Shown: positions 26,806 through 36,395, counted from the stretch's first letter. The stretch: 64,000 nt of DNA from Anammoximicrobium sp964645045 (GCA_964645045.1 CAZXYZ010000029.1:33527-97526), one strand, 5' to 3'. Notes: generated by a model not told the origin, from the letters alone. Program-made: numbers and translations.

Positions 26806-29800
26806 CTACCGGATGCCCTCGTGGTACGCCTGCAGACTCTTGACTTGCCCGCGGCCGGAACGGTAGGCGGCGATGCCTTTGGCGGCGGCGTGGGCGGCGG
26901 CCAGGGTCGTGATGTAGGGCACTTTCCGCTTGATGGCCGTGGTCCGGATATAGGAATCATCGGCCTGGCCGATTTTGCCCCGCGGGGTGTTGATCACCAG
27001 TTGGATCTCACCGTTCACCAACGCATCGGCGATATTGGGCCGGCCCTCGCGGAGCTTGAAGATGGGGTCCGCGACGATGCCATTTTCGGTCAGCAGGGCG
27101 TGCGTGCCTTGCGTGGCCTTGATGCGGAAGCCCAGTTCGGCAAAGCGGCGGGCGACGGCCAGCACGTCCGCCTTGTCGCGGTCTGCGACGGTGATCAACA
27201 CCGAGCCTTCCAGCGGCAGCGTTGGCTGAGCGGCTTCCTCCGCCTTGTAGAACGCCAGGCCGAACGAATCGGCCATCCCCAGCACTTCGCCCGTGGACCG
27301 CATTTCGGGACCCAGCACGGGATCGACCCCGTGGTACATATTGAAGGGGAAGACCGCCTCCTTGACGCCGAAATGCGGGATGTGCCGGTGCTGCAGATTC
27401 ATGTCCCGGATCTGCTTGCCCAGCATGACCAGCGTCGCCAGCCGGGCCATCGGGATGTTGCAGACCTTGGAAACCAGCGGCACGGTCCGCGAAGCCCGCG
27501 GGTTCGCCTCCAGCACGTACACCGTGTCCTTGAAGATGGCGTACTGGACGTTGATCAAGCCGATAACTTTCAGCTCCAGAGCGATCTGCCGCGTGTAGTC
27601 GCTGATCGTCTGTAAGTGCCGCGCCGGGATGCTGACGGGCGGGATCACACAGGCGGAATCGCCCGAGTGAATTCCGGCCAGTTCGATGTGCTCCATGACG
27701 GCGGGCACGAACGCGTCTTGTCCGTCGCAAATCGCGTCGGCCTCGGCTTCGATCGCATTCTCCAGGAACCGTTCGATCAAGATCGGCCGTTCGGGTGAAA
27801 CGTCCACCGCGGCGGTGACGTATCGTTCGAGCATCTGCTGGTCGTACACGATCTCCATCGCACGGCCGCCGAGCACAAAAGACGGCCGGACGATCAGCGG
27901 GTAGCCGATCTGGTGGGCGACCGCCAAGGCCTGATCCAGTGTGCTGGCCATGCCCGATTCCGGTTCGGGAATGCCGAGCTTGCGCATCATCTGACGGAAC
28001 CGGTCGCGGTCTTCGGCCAGATCGATCGTGTCGGGCGTCGTGCCCAGGATCCGCACGCCGGCTGCCGCCAACTCGGCGGCCAGATTCAACGGCGTCTGGC
28101 CGCCGAACTGGACGATCACGCCCTCGGGCTGCTCCTTGTCGTAGATCGCCAGGATGTCCTCGACCGTCAGCGGCTCGAAGTACAGTTTGTCCGCCGTATC
28201 GTAGTCCGTCGAGACGGTCTCCGGATTGCAGTTGACCATGATCGACTCCAAGCCTTCCTCCCGCAGTGCAAATGCGGCATGGACGCAGCAGTAGTCGAAC
28301 TCGATCCCTTGCCCGATGCGGTTGGGACCGCCGCCCAAGACCATCACCTTGCGGCGCTGGGAGACCGGGGTCGTGTCGGGCGCGTTGTAGCTGCTGTAGT
28401 AGTACGCCGCGTTTTCCACGCCGCTGACATGCACGGGATGAAAGCCGGGCAGCAAGCCCAACGTTTTCCGCTGCTGGCGGATGTCGCCTTCGGCCACACC
28501 CAACAAGCGGGCCAGATAACGGTCCGCGAATCCGCTCTTCTTGGCGCGGCTCAGCAACTCGTCCGGCAGAGGCTGGTTCCGATAGCGGAGGATTTCTTCT
28601 TCCAGCTCGACCAGCCCGCGCATCTGCTCGATGAACCACGGTTTGATGTGCGTCCGTTCGGACAGCGTTTGCACGTCGGCGCCTTTGCGGAGTGCCTCGT
28701 ACATCTGGAATTGACGTTCGCTGGTGGGTTGCGACAACATCCCCAGCAGTTCATCCAGCGGCCGCCGCGAGAAATCCTTGGCGCCGCCCAAACCGTGGCG
28801 GCCGATTTCCACCGAGCGGATCGCTTTTTGCAATGCTTCCTGGTACGTCTTGGCGATGCTCATCACTTCGCCCACCGCCAGCATCTGCGTGCCGAGTCGG
28901 TCCTGCAAGCCGGCGAATTTCTCGAAGGCCCAGCGGCAGAACTTGACGACCACGTAGTCGCCCCAGGGCGTGTATTTCTCCAGCGTTCCATCGCGCCAAT
29001 AAGGGATTTCGTCCATCGTCAGCCCGCCCGCCAACAGCGACGAAACGTAAGCGATGGGAAAGCCGGTCGCCTTGGAGGCGAGGGCCGACGAGCGGCTGGT
29101 GCGCGGGTTGATTTCGATGGCCAGGACGCGGTCGGTTTTCGGATCATGGGCAAATTGGATGTTCGTGCCGCCGATCACGCCGATCGATTCGACGATGTCA
29201 TACGAGTGCTTCTGTAGCCGCTGCTGCAACGCGGGGTCGATCGTCAGCATCGGCGCGACGCAGTATGAATCGCCGGTGTGGATGCCCATCGCGTCGACGT
29301 TCTCGATAAAGCAGACCGTGATCATCTGGTTCTTGGCGTCGCGGACGACTTCCAATTCCAGCTCTTCCCAGCCCTCGACGGATTCCTCGATCAGCACCTG
29401 GCCGATCATGCTGGCCGCCAGTCCCCGGGTGGTGACGGCGCGCAACTCGTCCATGTTGTAGACCAGCCCGCCGCCGGTGCCGCCCATCGTGTACGCCGGC
29501 CGGACCACCGCGGGCAGCCCGATCCGCTGCACAATCTGCTCGGCTTCCTCGACGCTGACGGCAATCTCGCTGCGCGGCAGTTCGATCCCCAGCCGGTTCA
29601 TCGTGTCCTTGAAGATCTGGCGGTCTTCGCCCCGTTCGATGGCATCCACCGGCACGCCGATCACCTGCACGCCGTACTTGGCCAGGGTGCCGCTGCGGGC
29701 CAGTGCCGAAGACAGGTTCAGTCCCGTCTGGCCGCCCAGGTTCGGCAGCAGCGCGTCGGGACGCTCCAACTCGATAATCTCCGTCATCCGCTCGACGTTC

Positions 29801-30006
29801 AGCGGCTCGATGTACGTCACGTCCGCCATGGCCGGATCGGTCATGATGGTCGCGGGGTTGCTGTTGACCAGCACGATTTCGTAGCCCAGCCGGCGGAGGG
29901 CCTTGCAGGCCTGCGTTCCCGAGTAATCGAATTCGCAAGCCTGACCGATCACGATCGGCCCGGACCCGATAATCATCACCTTGCGGATGTCGGCGCGTTT
30001 CGGCAC
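26806..30006 (-). CDS. carB: Carbamoyl-phosphate synthase large subunit
   Basis: The product has 1066 residues (E. coli CarB is 1073). GTG 30006 is the start, with AAGGA seven bases upstream and the conserved opening PKRADIRKVMIIGSGPIVIG; the frame is open further upstream only because a guaA-derived duplication and repeat lie there. Both ATP-grasp halves are present: the first with GGTGGGLVYN, the second beginning KVMVLGGGPNRIGQGIEFDY. The C-terminal MGS-like allosteric domain follows (GTHALLTENG, VINTPRGK). The enzyme makes carbamoyl phosphate for pyrimidine and arginine synthesis using ammonia from CarA, which is not in the window. It lies downstream of guaA on the same strand, so the two may be co-transcribed. 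Confidence 0.97.
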   Translation of the reverse strand: MPKRADIRKVMIIGSGPIVIGQACEFDYSGTQACKALRRLGYEIVLVNSNPATIMTDPAMADVTYIEPLNVERMTEIIELERPDALLPNLGGQTGLNLSSALARSGTLAKYGVQVIGVPVDAIERGEDRQIFKDTMNRLGIELPRSEIAVSVEEAEQIVQRIGLPAVVRPAYTMGGTGGGLVYNMDELRAVTTRGLAASMIGQVLIEESVEGWEELELEVVRDAKNQMITVCFIENVDAMGIHTGDSYCVAPMLTIDPALQQRLQKHSYDIVESIGVIGGTNIQFAHDPKTDRVLAIEINPRTSRSSALASKATGFPIAYVSSLLAGGLTMDEIPYWRDGTLEKYTPWGDYVVVKFCRWAFEKFAGLQDRLGTQMLAVGEVMSIAKTYQEALQKAIRSVEIGRHGLGGAKDFSRRPLDELLGMLSQPTSERQFQMYEALRKGADVQTLSERTHIKPWFIEQMRGLVELEEEILRYRNQPLPDELLSRAKKSGFADRYLARLLGVAEGDIRQQRKTLGLLPGFHPVHVSGVENAAYYYSSYNAPDTTPVSQRRKVMVLGGGPNRIGQGIEFDYCCVHAAFALREEGLESIMVNCNPETVSTDYDTADKLYFEPLTVEDILAIYDKEQPEGVIVQFGGQTPLNLAAELAAAGVRILGTTPDTIDLAEDRDRFRQMMRKLGIPEPESGMASTLDQALAVAHQIGYPLIVRPSFVLGGRAMEIVYDQQMLERYVTAAVDVSPERPILIERFLENAIEAEADAICDGQDAFVPAVMEHIELAGIHSGDSACVIPPVSIPARHLQTISDYTRQIALELKVIGLINVQYAIFKDTVYVLEANPRASRTVPLVSKVCNIPMARLATLVMLGKQIRDMNLQHRHIPHFGVKEAVFPFNMYHGVDPVLGPEMRSTGEVLGMADSFGLAFYKAEEAAQPTLPLEGSVLITVADRDKADVLAVARRFAELGFRIKATQGTHALLTENGIVADPIFKLREGRPNIADALVNGEIQLVINTPRGKIGQADDSYIRTTAIKRKVPYITTLAAAHAAAKGIAAYRSGRGQVKSLQAYHEGIR

Positions 30007-30026
30007 GATGGCGTTCCTTCTCTTTG

Positions 30027-30127
30027 AGACGTATTCAATGGTGGCGGGCGGCTTGGGACACCGGCGGGCTGACGCCGGCCGTTCGCCAAAGATGTCAGAC
30101 GTATTCAATGGTGGCGGGCGGCTTGGG
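30027..30127. repeat. 31-bp direct repeat of the guaA 3' end flanking a half MITE
   Basis: The 31 bases at 30097-30127 (the last codons of guaA) recur exactly at 30027-30057. Between them, 30060-30087 matches the right terminal repeat of the MITE-like family at 50591 and 57498 (ACCGGCGGGCT..., ending GTTCGCC). The arrangement looks like element loss or insertion with a target duplication. It makes the region upstream of carB an open frame containing a copied PPATIEYV. Confidence 0.9.
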
Positions 30128-31027
30128 GGTCAGGTCGTACAAGCAGCGGTTGACGCCGGGGATGGCGGTGATCCGCTGGCAAATCCGCGACAGCATGGAC
30201 CACGGCAACTCGACGATGGTCGCCCGGCGCGCGTCGACGCTGTCGATGCAGCGCACCACAATGATGTCGCCGAATTCACGCCGGCCGTCCCGGATCCCGG
30301 TGGCCTTGTCCTGCAACAGAACCGCCAGGTATTGGAAGGCGTGCGTGTCGGCCAGTTCCTCCTCGACGATCGCCGTCGCGGCGCGCACCGTGGCCAGCCG
30401 CTCCGGAGTGACCTCGCCGACAATCCGCGTCGCCAGCGCCGGGCCGGGAAACGGGATCCGTTCCGTGATTTCGGGCGGCAAACCCAGTTGTTGAGCCACC
30501 TCGCGGACGCCGTCCTTGCGGAGTGTCGCCAGCGGCTCGAGCACCTGGTAGCCGTACGCCTGCTGGGGATCGATGCCGATTTGCGCCAGGATGTTGTGCT
30601 GACGCTTGATCCCGGCCACCGTTTCTTCGATGTCGGTCAGGATCGTGCCGTGCAACAGGAACTTGGCGCCGCTCTCCCGGACCAGCCGGCCGAACACGTC
30701 GCGGTAAAACGTCGCGGTGATCGCGCGCCGCTTCTCCTCTGGATCCGTCAATCCCGCCAGCGCGCCCAGGAACTCCTGCATCGCATTGACCCGCCGGACG
30801 GGGATGCCCAGATCGGCAAACGTCTGCACGACGCGCTCCGGCTCGCCCTCTCGCATCAAGGCGTTGTCGATAAAGACCGTCTGCAACCGGTCGCCCAAAG
30901 CCCGATGGCCCAGCACGGTGACCACCGAGCTGTCGACGCCTCCGCTCAGGGCGTTGATCGCCAAGCCGTCGCCGACGGTTTGGCGCAGGGACGCAATCTG
31001 CTGTTCGATGAACGTTTGGCAGTCCAT
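30095..31027 (-). CDS. guaA: GMP synthase, ATP-pyrophosphatase subunit lacking the glutaminase domain
   Basis: The protein has 310 residues from ATG 31027, against about 510-525 for the usual bacterial GuaA. It starts directly with the ATP-PPase domain: PP-loop LSGGVDSSVV (28-36), then LRKDGVREVAQQLGLP, RIPFPGPALATRI and the dimerisation domain ending in PPATIEYV, the normal GuaA C-terminus. The N-terminal class I amidotransferase domain is absent, as in archaeal GuaAb. It converts XMP to GMP; ammonia must come from a separate glutaminase subunit or be used free. No such subunit is in the window. The frame runs upstream past the ATG, but no amidotransferase motifs are seen there. It precedes carB, another glutamine/ammonia-dependent nucleotide-synthesis enzyme. 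Confidence 0.93.
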   Translation of the reverse strand: MDCQTFIEQQIASLRQTVGDGLAINALSGGVDSSVVTVLGHRALGDRLQTVFIDNALMREGEPERVVQTFADLGIPVRRVNAMQEFLGALAGLTDPEEKRRAITATFYRDVFGRLVRESGAKFLLHGTILTDIEETVAGIKRQHNILAQIGIDPQQAYGYQVLEPLATLRKDGVREVAQQLGLPPEITERIPFPGPALATRIVGEVTPERLATVRAATAIVEEELADTHAFQYLAVLLQDKATGIRDGRREFGDIIVVRCIDSVDARRATIVELPWSMLSRICQRITAIPGVNRCLYDLTPKPPATIEYV

Positions 31028-31300
31028 GCAGGGCTCTTCGTGACTTGAGGGAACTTCCAGCCGCCGCTTCGGCGGTTCAGAAGTCTTGGGAGGGTCAAGG
31101 CAGGCCACGACGGTGCTTCTTGGAGGAAAAGTCGCCCCCGGGGCTGCTCCGAGGCAAGCCCCAAGATACCGCCTTGGTACTCGGCAAGTCCAGTATGGGG
31201 ACGATCTTTCTTGCCTGCTTGCGAAACCCCCGTCACCCTCCGATAATCCCGGCATCAACATGGCGGGAAAATGGAACCACACAGCAACAAAGGGAATCGA

Positions 31301-32437
31301 ATGGATGCGCCGCGAGTAAACCTTGACGGGACAGGCTCGTATCTGCCCGGCGAGGCGGTTGGAATCGATCAGGTGGAAGCAGTTCTGGGCCCGTTGCACG
31401 GATTGTCCGAGCGGCTGGCCGGGCGACTGGATCAATTCCGTCAGCGGCTGCTGTCGCGGAGCGGCGTCGAGCGGCGGCATTTTGCCATCGACCCGGTGGA
31501 TCGGCGGCAGACGGAGACCAACGCGTCGCTGGCGGAAAAAGCCGCGCGCCCGGCACTGGAGGCGGCCCAGATCGAAGCCGACGAAATCGATCTGCTGATT
31601 TGTTCCAACTGTGCCGCCGATTGTTTCACGCCGCCCACCAGTGCGATGATCCAGGAGCGGCTGGGAATCCGCCGCTGCACGGAAATCGAAGTCCACTCGA
31701 ACTGCAGCGGCGTGCCGAAGAGCCTGCAGATCGCTCTGGACATGCTCCGCCAAGGCCGGTACCGCAAGGCTCTGGTGGTTTATACGCAGCTGTCCTCGAT
31801 TTTCTTGCGCAGCGAGTTCTACAACCCGGCCAAGGTCACCTTGGAGCACATTACGCTCCGCTGGATGCTGTCCGACGGCGCCGGAGCGATGGTCCTGTCC
31901 CTGGCCGACGGCGACGAGAGCCGCCCGCAGTTGCTGGACGCCTACGTCGAATCGGTAGGCAGCGACCGGCCGGCCGGTATGAAGATGGAATTGGGCGCGG
32001 AGTGCGGACCGACCCTGGCGAACCTGCCGGCGCCGTACCTGCACTCGATTCACGAATCCGGACGGCATCATCTATGGCAGGATGTGGTGGCGGTCTCCAG
32101 CCTGGGCGCCGAATACGCCCTGCACGGACTGCGCAACATGCTCGAAGCCTATGGCGTGTCCCCGGACGACGTGGCGACGTTCGTGCTGCCGTTCCCCGGC
32201 CGGCATTTTATCAGCGACAAGCACCGCGACTTGTTCGCCCGCGTGATTGGGCCGGAGGGCGAAGCCCGCGTACCCTTTCTCGTCGCCCAGTTCGGCTACT
32301 GCGGCGGTGCGGCCAGCCTGGTCCAATTCGATCGCATGGCCCGCCAGGGCAACTTCCGCCCCGGCGACTTGATCGCCGTCTACGTCGAGGAGTCCAGCAA
32401 ATGGATGTCCGGAGGGTTCCTGGTCCGCTGGGTCTGA
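31301..32437 (+). CDS. 3-oxoacyl-ACP synthase III (FabH)-like thiolase-fold enzyme
   Basis: The product has 378 residues from ATG 31301 (AGGGAA five bases upstream; an in-frame ATG at 31271 is less well placed). The thiolase fold shows the nucleophile C135 in VHSNCSGVPKSLQIA, a SDGAGAMVL strand and FPGRHFISDKH near the position of the catalytic His. In place of the usual Asn motif (NTSAAS) it has FGYCGGAAS, so it is a divergent KAS-III relative and not housekeeping FabH. Likely roles are condensation or acyl transfer in a specialised lipid or polyketide pathway. It lies 12 bp before the HzsA-related gene, so the two are probably co-transcribed. The 273 bp before it hold nothing recognisable. 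Confidence 0.8.
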   Translation: MDAPRVNLDGTGSYLPGEAVGIDQVEAVLGPLHGLSERLAGRLDQFRQRLLSRSGVERRHFAIDPVDRRQTETNASLAEKAARPALEAAQIEADEIDLLICSNCAADCFTPPTSAMIQERLGIRRCTEIEVHSNCSGVPKSLQIALDMLRQGRYRKALVVYTQLSSIFLRSEFYNPAKVTLEHITLRWMLSDGAGAMVLSLADGDESRPQLLDAYVESVGSDRPAGMKMELGAECGPTLANLPAPYLHSIHESGRHHLWQDVVAVSSLGAEYALHGLRNMLEAYGVSPDDVATFVLPFPGRHFISDKHRDLFARVIGPEGEARVPFLVAQFGYCGGAASLVQFDRMARQGNFRPGDLIAVYVEESSKWMSGGFLVRWV

Positions 32438-32449
32438 AAGGAGATAACG

Positions 32450-35400
32450 ATGGCTCCCAAGAACGCCCGCGGTTTGGCCGCCAACCTGCGGTTGCTTCTA
32501 GCCTTCGTGGGGGCACTTGCCGTCGCTGCGGTCGCCTCCGCCGCCGAGCGGGTTACTCCCGTCGCGGTGCAGTGTTCGTCGGGACCGGCCTATCCCTCGC
32601 CCGGTCAGCCTGACAAGTACTCGGCCCAGCGAGCGAGCGACGGCGATCCGCAGACGTTTTGCTGTCTGCTCGACGACACGCCGACCGGCGACGACGGCGG
32701 CACGATGCCGCCGCGCGCGGCGGCGCCGGTCACCGGGCATCTCGTGTTCGATTTGGGCGGCAATGTCACGGTCGTGGGGGCGGTGCTCACGGCGCGGCAC
32801 GACGGCGGACCGTTCAATCCCAAGCAGATTGACTTCTTCCGTTATGCCGACGACGACCCGGCAAACAACTCGGTGGCCGATGATCTGGAACGCGACGGCG
32901 ATATCCGGCCGCTGCTGGTTGGTCACCCGCTGGGGCCCATGCGGGCCGGCGAGTCGGCCACGGTCCACTGGCCCGCCGTGTCGGCACGCTACTTCGGCCT
33001 GCGAGTCGAAGGCAGTTACGAATCGGGCGGGCATCACTACAACTTCCAGCTCGGCGAGGTCGAGTTCCTGGTCGAACCTCTGCCACGAGAGGTGGCGGCG
33101 CGGGCGGTCGCCGATTCCGGTCCGGCCGGCCACGTTCTGCGCGGACAATTGGACGACTTGGTCCGACGTAGGTGCCCGAACGACGATCCCGCTTGGCTGC
33201 TATTGTCTGCCAAAGCCGCCGAATTTGCACCGCTGGCGCGCCGGCTGGACAGCCTGCAATTGGCCGTCGAGCACTTGGGCCGCGAGTACCCACAGCAGTA
33301 TTCCGCCGAGCCGTTTCTGGATCGTTTGAATGGCCTCCGCCAGCGCGCCTTCGACCAGGCGGCCCGCGCCGAACCGCGTTTCGCCCCGCTGGCCGCCGAG
33401 CTGGAATCGCTGCAACACGAGACACTCGTGCGGCACAATCCCCTGCTGGCTTGCGGCAAACTGCTGTTCGTGAAACGTTGGACGTACCGCACCGGATGGT
33501 ACTACGCCGAGTTCATGCAGGCGGGCCGGGCAGGCGGCAACCTGTGCGTGCTGTCGCTGGACGACGGCCGCGTCACCGAACTGATCCCGGACTGGAAGGA
33601 GGCGATCTTCGACCGTTACGACCTCTCGTTTGACGGCCGGCGGGTCGTGTTCGGCTGCCGGCCTGCGCCGGGCCGGCCGTTCCGCCTGTACGAAGTCGGC
33701 GTCGACGGCCAGGGACTGCGGCAGCTAACCTGGGACCCACCCGGCGAAACGGAACGGCTGGCTTCCTACGGGTTGACGCCGGGCGTCAACGAGTTGGGAC
33801 CGTGGCGCAAGCACACCGACGACTTCCATCCCTGTTACTTGCCGGACGGCGGCATCTGCTTTGCCTCGTCCCGCTGCGAGCGGGGCGTGTTGTGCGACGT
33901 GGCGGATAACCTGAGCGTCAATGTCTTGTATCGCATCGACCGCGACGGCAACCGGATGACGGTGCTGTCCAACGGAGCGCTCAGCGAATCCACGCCGGCC
34001 GTGATGAACGACGGCCGCATCCTGTATACCCGCTGGGAATATATCGACAAGGGCGTGATCGCCGCCCAGGATCTGTGGGCGATGCGTCCGGACGGCAGCG
34101 CCAGTTGCGAGGTCTACGGCGGCCACCACGAGTTTCCGCCGGTGCTGATTCACGGCCAGCCGATCCCGGGGTGCCACGACCAGTTCGTCTGCACGGCGAC
34201 GATGCATCACCCGTTTGCCGTGGGGCCGATTCTGAAAATCGACACCCGCCGCGATATCCGCACGTTGCGGCCAATTCAGAATCTGACGCCCGACACGGGG
34301 CTGAACGTCGAAGGCGAACCGGGATTTCCTGTCGGCGAGAGCTACACGCACCTGCGGAACGGAACCTGGGTCAAGGACAACCGCGGGCCCCTGTTCTGCG
34401 ATCCGTATCCGCTGTCCGACAAGTTCTTCCTGGTCACCTGCAATCCCGATCAGCCGTGGAACCACGAGACCGCATACGGGTTGTGGCTGATCGACGAATT
34501 CGGCAATCGCGTGCGCATCTACCACGATCCGGACATCTCCTGCTGGCAGCCGATGCCGTTGCGGCCGCGCCCCGTGCCGCCTGTCCTTCCCGCGGTGGAG
34601 GATGGCGCGGCATCGGCGCCCAACGACCTCACCCGGCAACCCGAAGCGTCGGCGAGGGACACCTCCGCCACGCTCGTGCTGAGCAACGTCTACGACGGCT
34701 TGGAGGGCGTCGAGCCGGGCGAAATCCGCTACTTGCGGATCTGGGAACAAGTTCCTCGTCCCTGGACGGCGCATCGTTTCTGGCCGGACGATGCCACGCT
34801 CGGCCAGAACGCGGTGATCAGCATGTACGCCCACATCTATGTCCGGGTGCTGCACGGCATCGTGCCGGTCGAAGCGGACGGTTCCGCGCATTTCCAGGTG
34901 CCGGCCGGCAAGAATCTGTTCCTGCAGGCGGTGGACAAGGATTTCATGGAGGTCCAGCGGATGCGGACCTTTGTGAATCTGCAGCCCGTCGAGTCGCGGT
35001 CGTGTATCGGCTGTCACGAGCTGCGGAATCAAACGCCGTCGCGCGGCGTCCCGTTGGCGCTGCTGCGGGCGGCCGATCGCCCGGGCGCGCAGCCGGGCGA
35101 AACCGTACCGCGCCCGCTGTACTATCCCACGGACATCCAGCCGATTTGGGATCAGCACTGCGTCCGCTGTCACGGCGGCGACAAGACCGAGGGCGGGATC
35201 GTGTTGACCGGCGAGCCGACCGCGTTCTTCAACCGCTCGTACGAGACGATCATGGCCGGCAAGTGGATTGCGTACATCCAGGAGTTCGTCGGTCCGCAGC
35301 CGCGGGCGCAGAAGACGAACGTCACGCCGCTGCCGCCCAAAGCCCTGGGCGCACACGCCAGCCGCCTGATCCAGTTAATTCGGGCAGGCCACTACGAAGT

Positions 35401-35551
35401 CGCGCTGCCGCAGGACCAGTGGGTGCGTCTGGTCACCTGGGTCGATGCCAACGGCCCGTACTACGGTTCCTACTTCGGCCGCCGCAATCTGAAATACCAG
35501 GACCTGCCCGATTTCCGGCCGGTGCCAACGCTCAGTTCCGTCGCGGACTAG
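32450..35551 (+). CDS. HzsA-related exported propeller/dihaem-motif protein (copy 1)
   Basis: This 1033-residue protein has an N-terminal signal peptide (about 1-31). Residues about 40-200 look like a discoidin-type beta-sandwich. A PD40-type beta-propeller follows (FHPCYLPDGGICFASSRCE, DGRILYTRWEYIDKG). The C-terminal part has two CxxCH haem motifs, C852-IG-C855-H and C904-VR-C907-H, with YPTDIQPIWDQHC typical of cytochrome-like tails. Databases call such proteins HzsA-related because the middle domain resembles the alpha subunit of anammox hydrazine synthase; this does not imply hydrazine chemistry. It should be an exported redox or binding protein. Two paralogues lie at 50776 and 55795. 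Part of a MITE-like repeat follows its stop. Confidence 0.88.
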   Translation: MAPKNARGLAANLRLLLAFVGALAVAAVASAAERVTPVAVQCSSGPAYPSPGQPDKYSAQRASDGDPQTFCCLLDDTPTGDDGGTMPPRAAAPVTGHLVFDLGGNVTVVGAVLTARHDGGPFNPKQIDFFRYADDDPANNSVADDLERDGDIRPLLVGHPLGPMRAGESATVHWPAVSARYFGLRVEGSYESGGHHYNFQLGEVEFLVEPLPREVAARAVADSGPAGHVLRGQLDDLVRRRCPNDDPAWLLLSAKAAEFAPLARRLDSLQLAVEHLGREYPQQYSAEPFLDRLNGLRQRAFDQAARAEPRFAPLAAELESLQHETLVRHNPLLACGKLLFVKRWTYRTGWYYAEFMQAGRAGGNLCVLSLDDGRVTELIPDWKEAIFDRYDLSFDGRRVVFGCRPAPGRPFRLYEVGVDGQGLRQLTWDPPGETERLASYGLTPGVNELGPWRKHTDDFHPCYLPDGGICFASSRCERGVLCDVADNLSVNVLYRIDRDGNRMTVLSNGALSESTPAVMNDGRILYTRWEYIDKGVIAAQDLWAMRPDGSASCEVYGGHHEFPPVLIHGQPIPGCHDQFVCTATMHHPFAVGPILKIDTRRDIRTLRPIQNLTPDTGLNVEGEPGFPVGESYTHLRNGTWVKDNRGPLFCDPYPLSDKFFLVTCNPDQPWNHETAYGLWLIDEFGNRVRIYHDPDISCWQPMPLRPRPVPPVLPAVEDGAASAPNDLTRQPEASARDTSATLVLSNVYDGLEGVEPGEIRYLRIWEQVPRPWTAHRFWPDDATLGQNAVISMYAHIYVRVLHGIVPVEADGSAHFQVPAGKNLFLQAVDKDFMEVQRMRTFVNLQPVESRSCIGCHELRNQTPSRGVPLALLRAADRPGAQPGETVPRPLYYPTDIQPIWDQHCVRCHGGDKTEGGIVLTGEPTAFFNRSYETIMAGKWIAYIQEFVGPQPRAQKTNVTPLPPKALGAHASRLIQLIRAGHYEVALPQDQWVRLVTWVDANGPYYGSYFGRRNLKYQDLPDFRPVPTLSSVAD

Positions 35552-35571
35552 CGCCCGGCCCAGCGGACCCC

Positions 35572-35610
35572 GGCGAACGTTGGGCGTCAGCCCATCGGTG
35601 CATGGTCTCT
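35572..35610. repeat. Left-half copy of the MITE-like family
   Basis: The 39 bases match the left end of the 57498 copy with only a few differences (GGCGAACGTTGGGCGTCAGC, then CCATCGGTGC). It ends just before the stop of the MBL gene. The right terminal repeat is missing, so this is a solo end. Confidence 0.8.
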
Positions 35611-35612
35611 AT

Positions 35613-36395
35613 TCACTTCGGCCGTTGGCCCGCGGCCAGTTCCTGTTCCCACTGGTCCATCAGCGGCCAATCGGCGGCGCAGGTGCCGAAATCGGCCATG
35701 TGCTGGTAGCGCTGCAAACGCGCGATGACGGCGTCCAGCAAACGGTCGTCCTTGCGGAAGTACGGGCCGTGGCTGGGCAGCAGCCATTGCACATCGCTGG
35801 CGCGAATCCGCTGCAGCGACCGGACGAACGCGGGCAGATCGCTGCCGTGATGCGCGTCGATGGCGCCGACGCAGCCGTCGCGGTACAGGTTGTCGCCGCT
35901 GAACAGCAAGCCGCCCAGGCGGAAGCAGAGTTGACAATGGGTGTGTCCGGGTGTGAGCCAAACCTCCAATTCCAGCCCGCCGACACGCAACCGGTCGCCT
36001 TCGTTCACTTCGCGTTCGACTTCGACCGGCGGCAATTCCATGTCGATGTTCTGGGCCGGGATTTCGGCGAAGCTGAACAGCCGGTCCCCGCGGCGGAGCG
36101 CGTCCGCGGCCACCGGATGAGCCGTCACTGTGGTCCGCAGCATTTGCTTGGCTTTGGACAAGCCCTGGATGTGATCCACGTCGGCGTGCGTCGCCACGAT
36201 GGTTTGGCACTGGGACAGGGGGAAATCCATTTCCCGGATTATCTCGATGATTTCCTCCACCGTATCGGCGTAACCGATGTCGATTAACAGCCACTGGTCG
36301 CCCTCGTAGACCAGATAGACGTTCGAGCCGACGACGTGGCCGGCTTGATAGTTGATTTCGATGACGTTGGGAAAAACCGGCTGCCGTTTTAACAT
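35613..36395 (-). CDS. MBL-fold metallohydrolase
   Basis: The product has 260 residues from ATG 36395, chosen for AGGAG five bases upstream. The metallo-beta-lactamase fold is shown by the T-H70-A-D72-V-D74-H75 segment, PGHTHCQ and FSGDNLY. The usual HxHxDH box reads HADVDH, with Asp at the second His position, so the first metal site is altered. There is no signal peptide, so it is cytoplasmic. Family members include thioesterase-, glyoxalase II- and quorum-quenching-like enzymes; the substrate cannot be told. It is convergent with the HzsA-related gene before it. Confidence 0.85.
   Translation of the reverse strand: MLKRQPVFPNVIEINYQAGHVVGSNVYLVYEGDQWLLIDIGYADTVEEIIEIIREMDFPLSQCQTIVATHADVDHIQGLSKAKQMLRTTVTAHPVAADALRRGDRLFSFAEIPAQNIDMELPPVEVEREVNEGDRLRVGGLELEVWLTPGHTHCQLCFRLGGLLFSGDNLYRDGCVGAIDAHHGSDLPAFVRSLQRIRASDVQWLLPSHGPYFRKDDRLLDAVIARLQRYQHMADFGTCAADWPLMDQWEQELAAGQRPK

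Noticed and set aside
30007..30108. TTG at 30108 as an upstream start for carB
   Set aside because: The extra 34 codons are made of the duplicated guaA end and a MITE terminus; the conserved CarB N-terminus begins at the GTG at 30006 with its own ribosome site.
31028..32071. A 347-residue N-terminal extension of the GMP synthase frame
   Set aside because: It is antisense to the KAS-III-like gene and contains no class I amidotransferase motif (no GxC..G nucleophile elbow), so it is not a hidden glutaminase domain.
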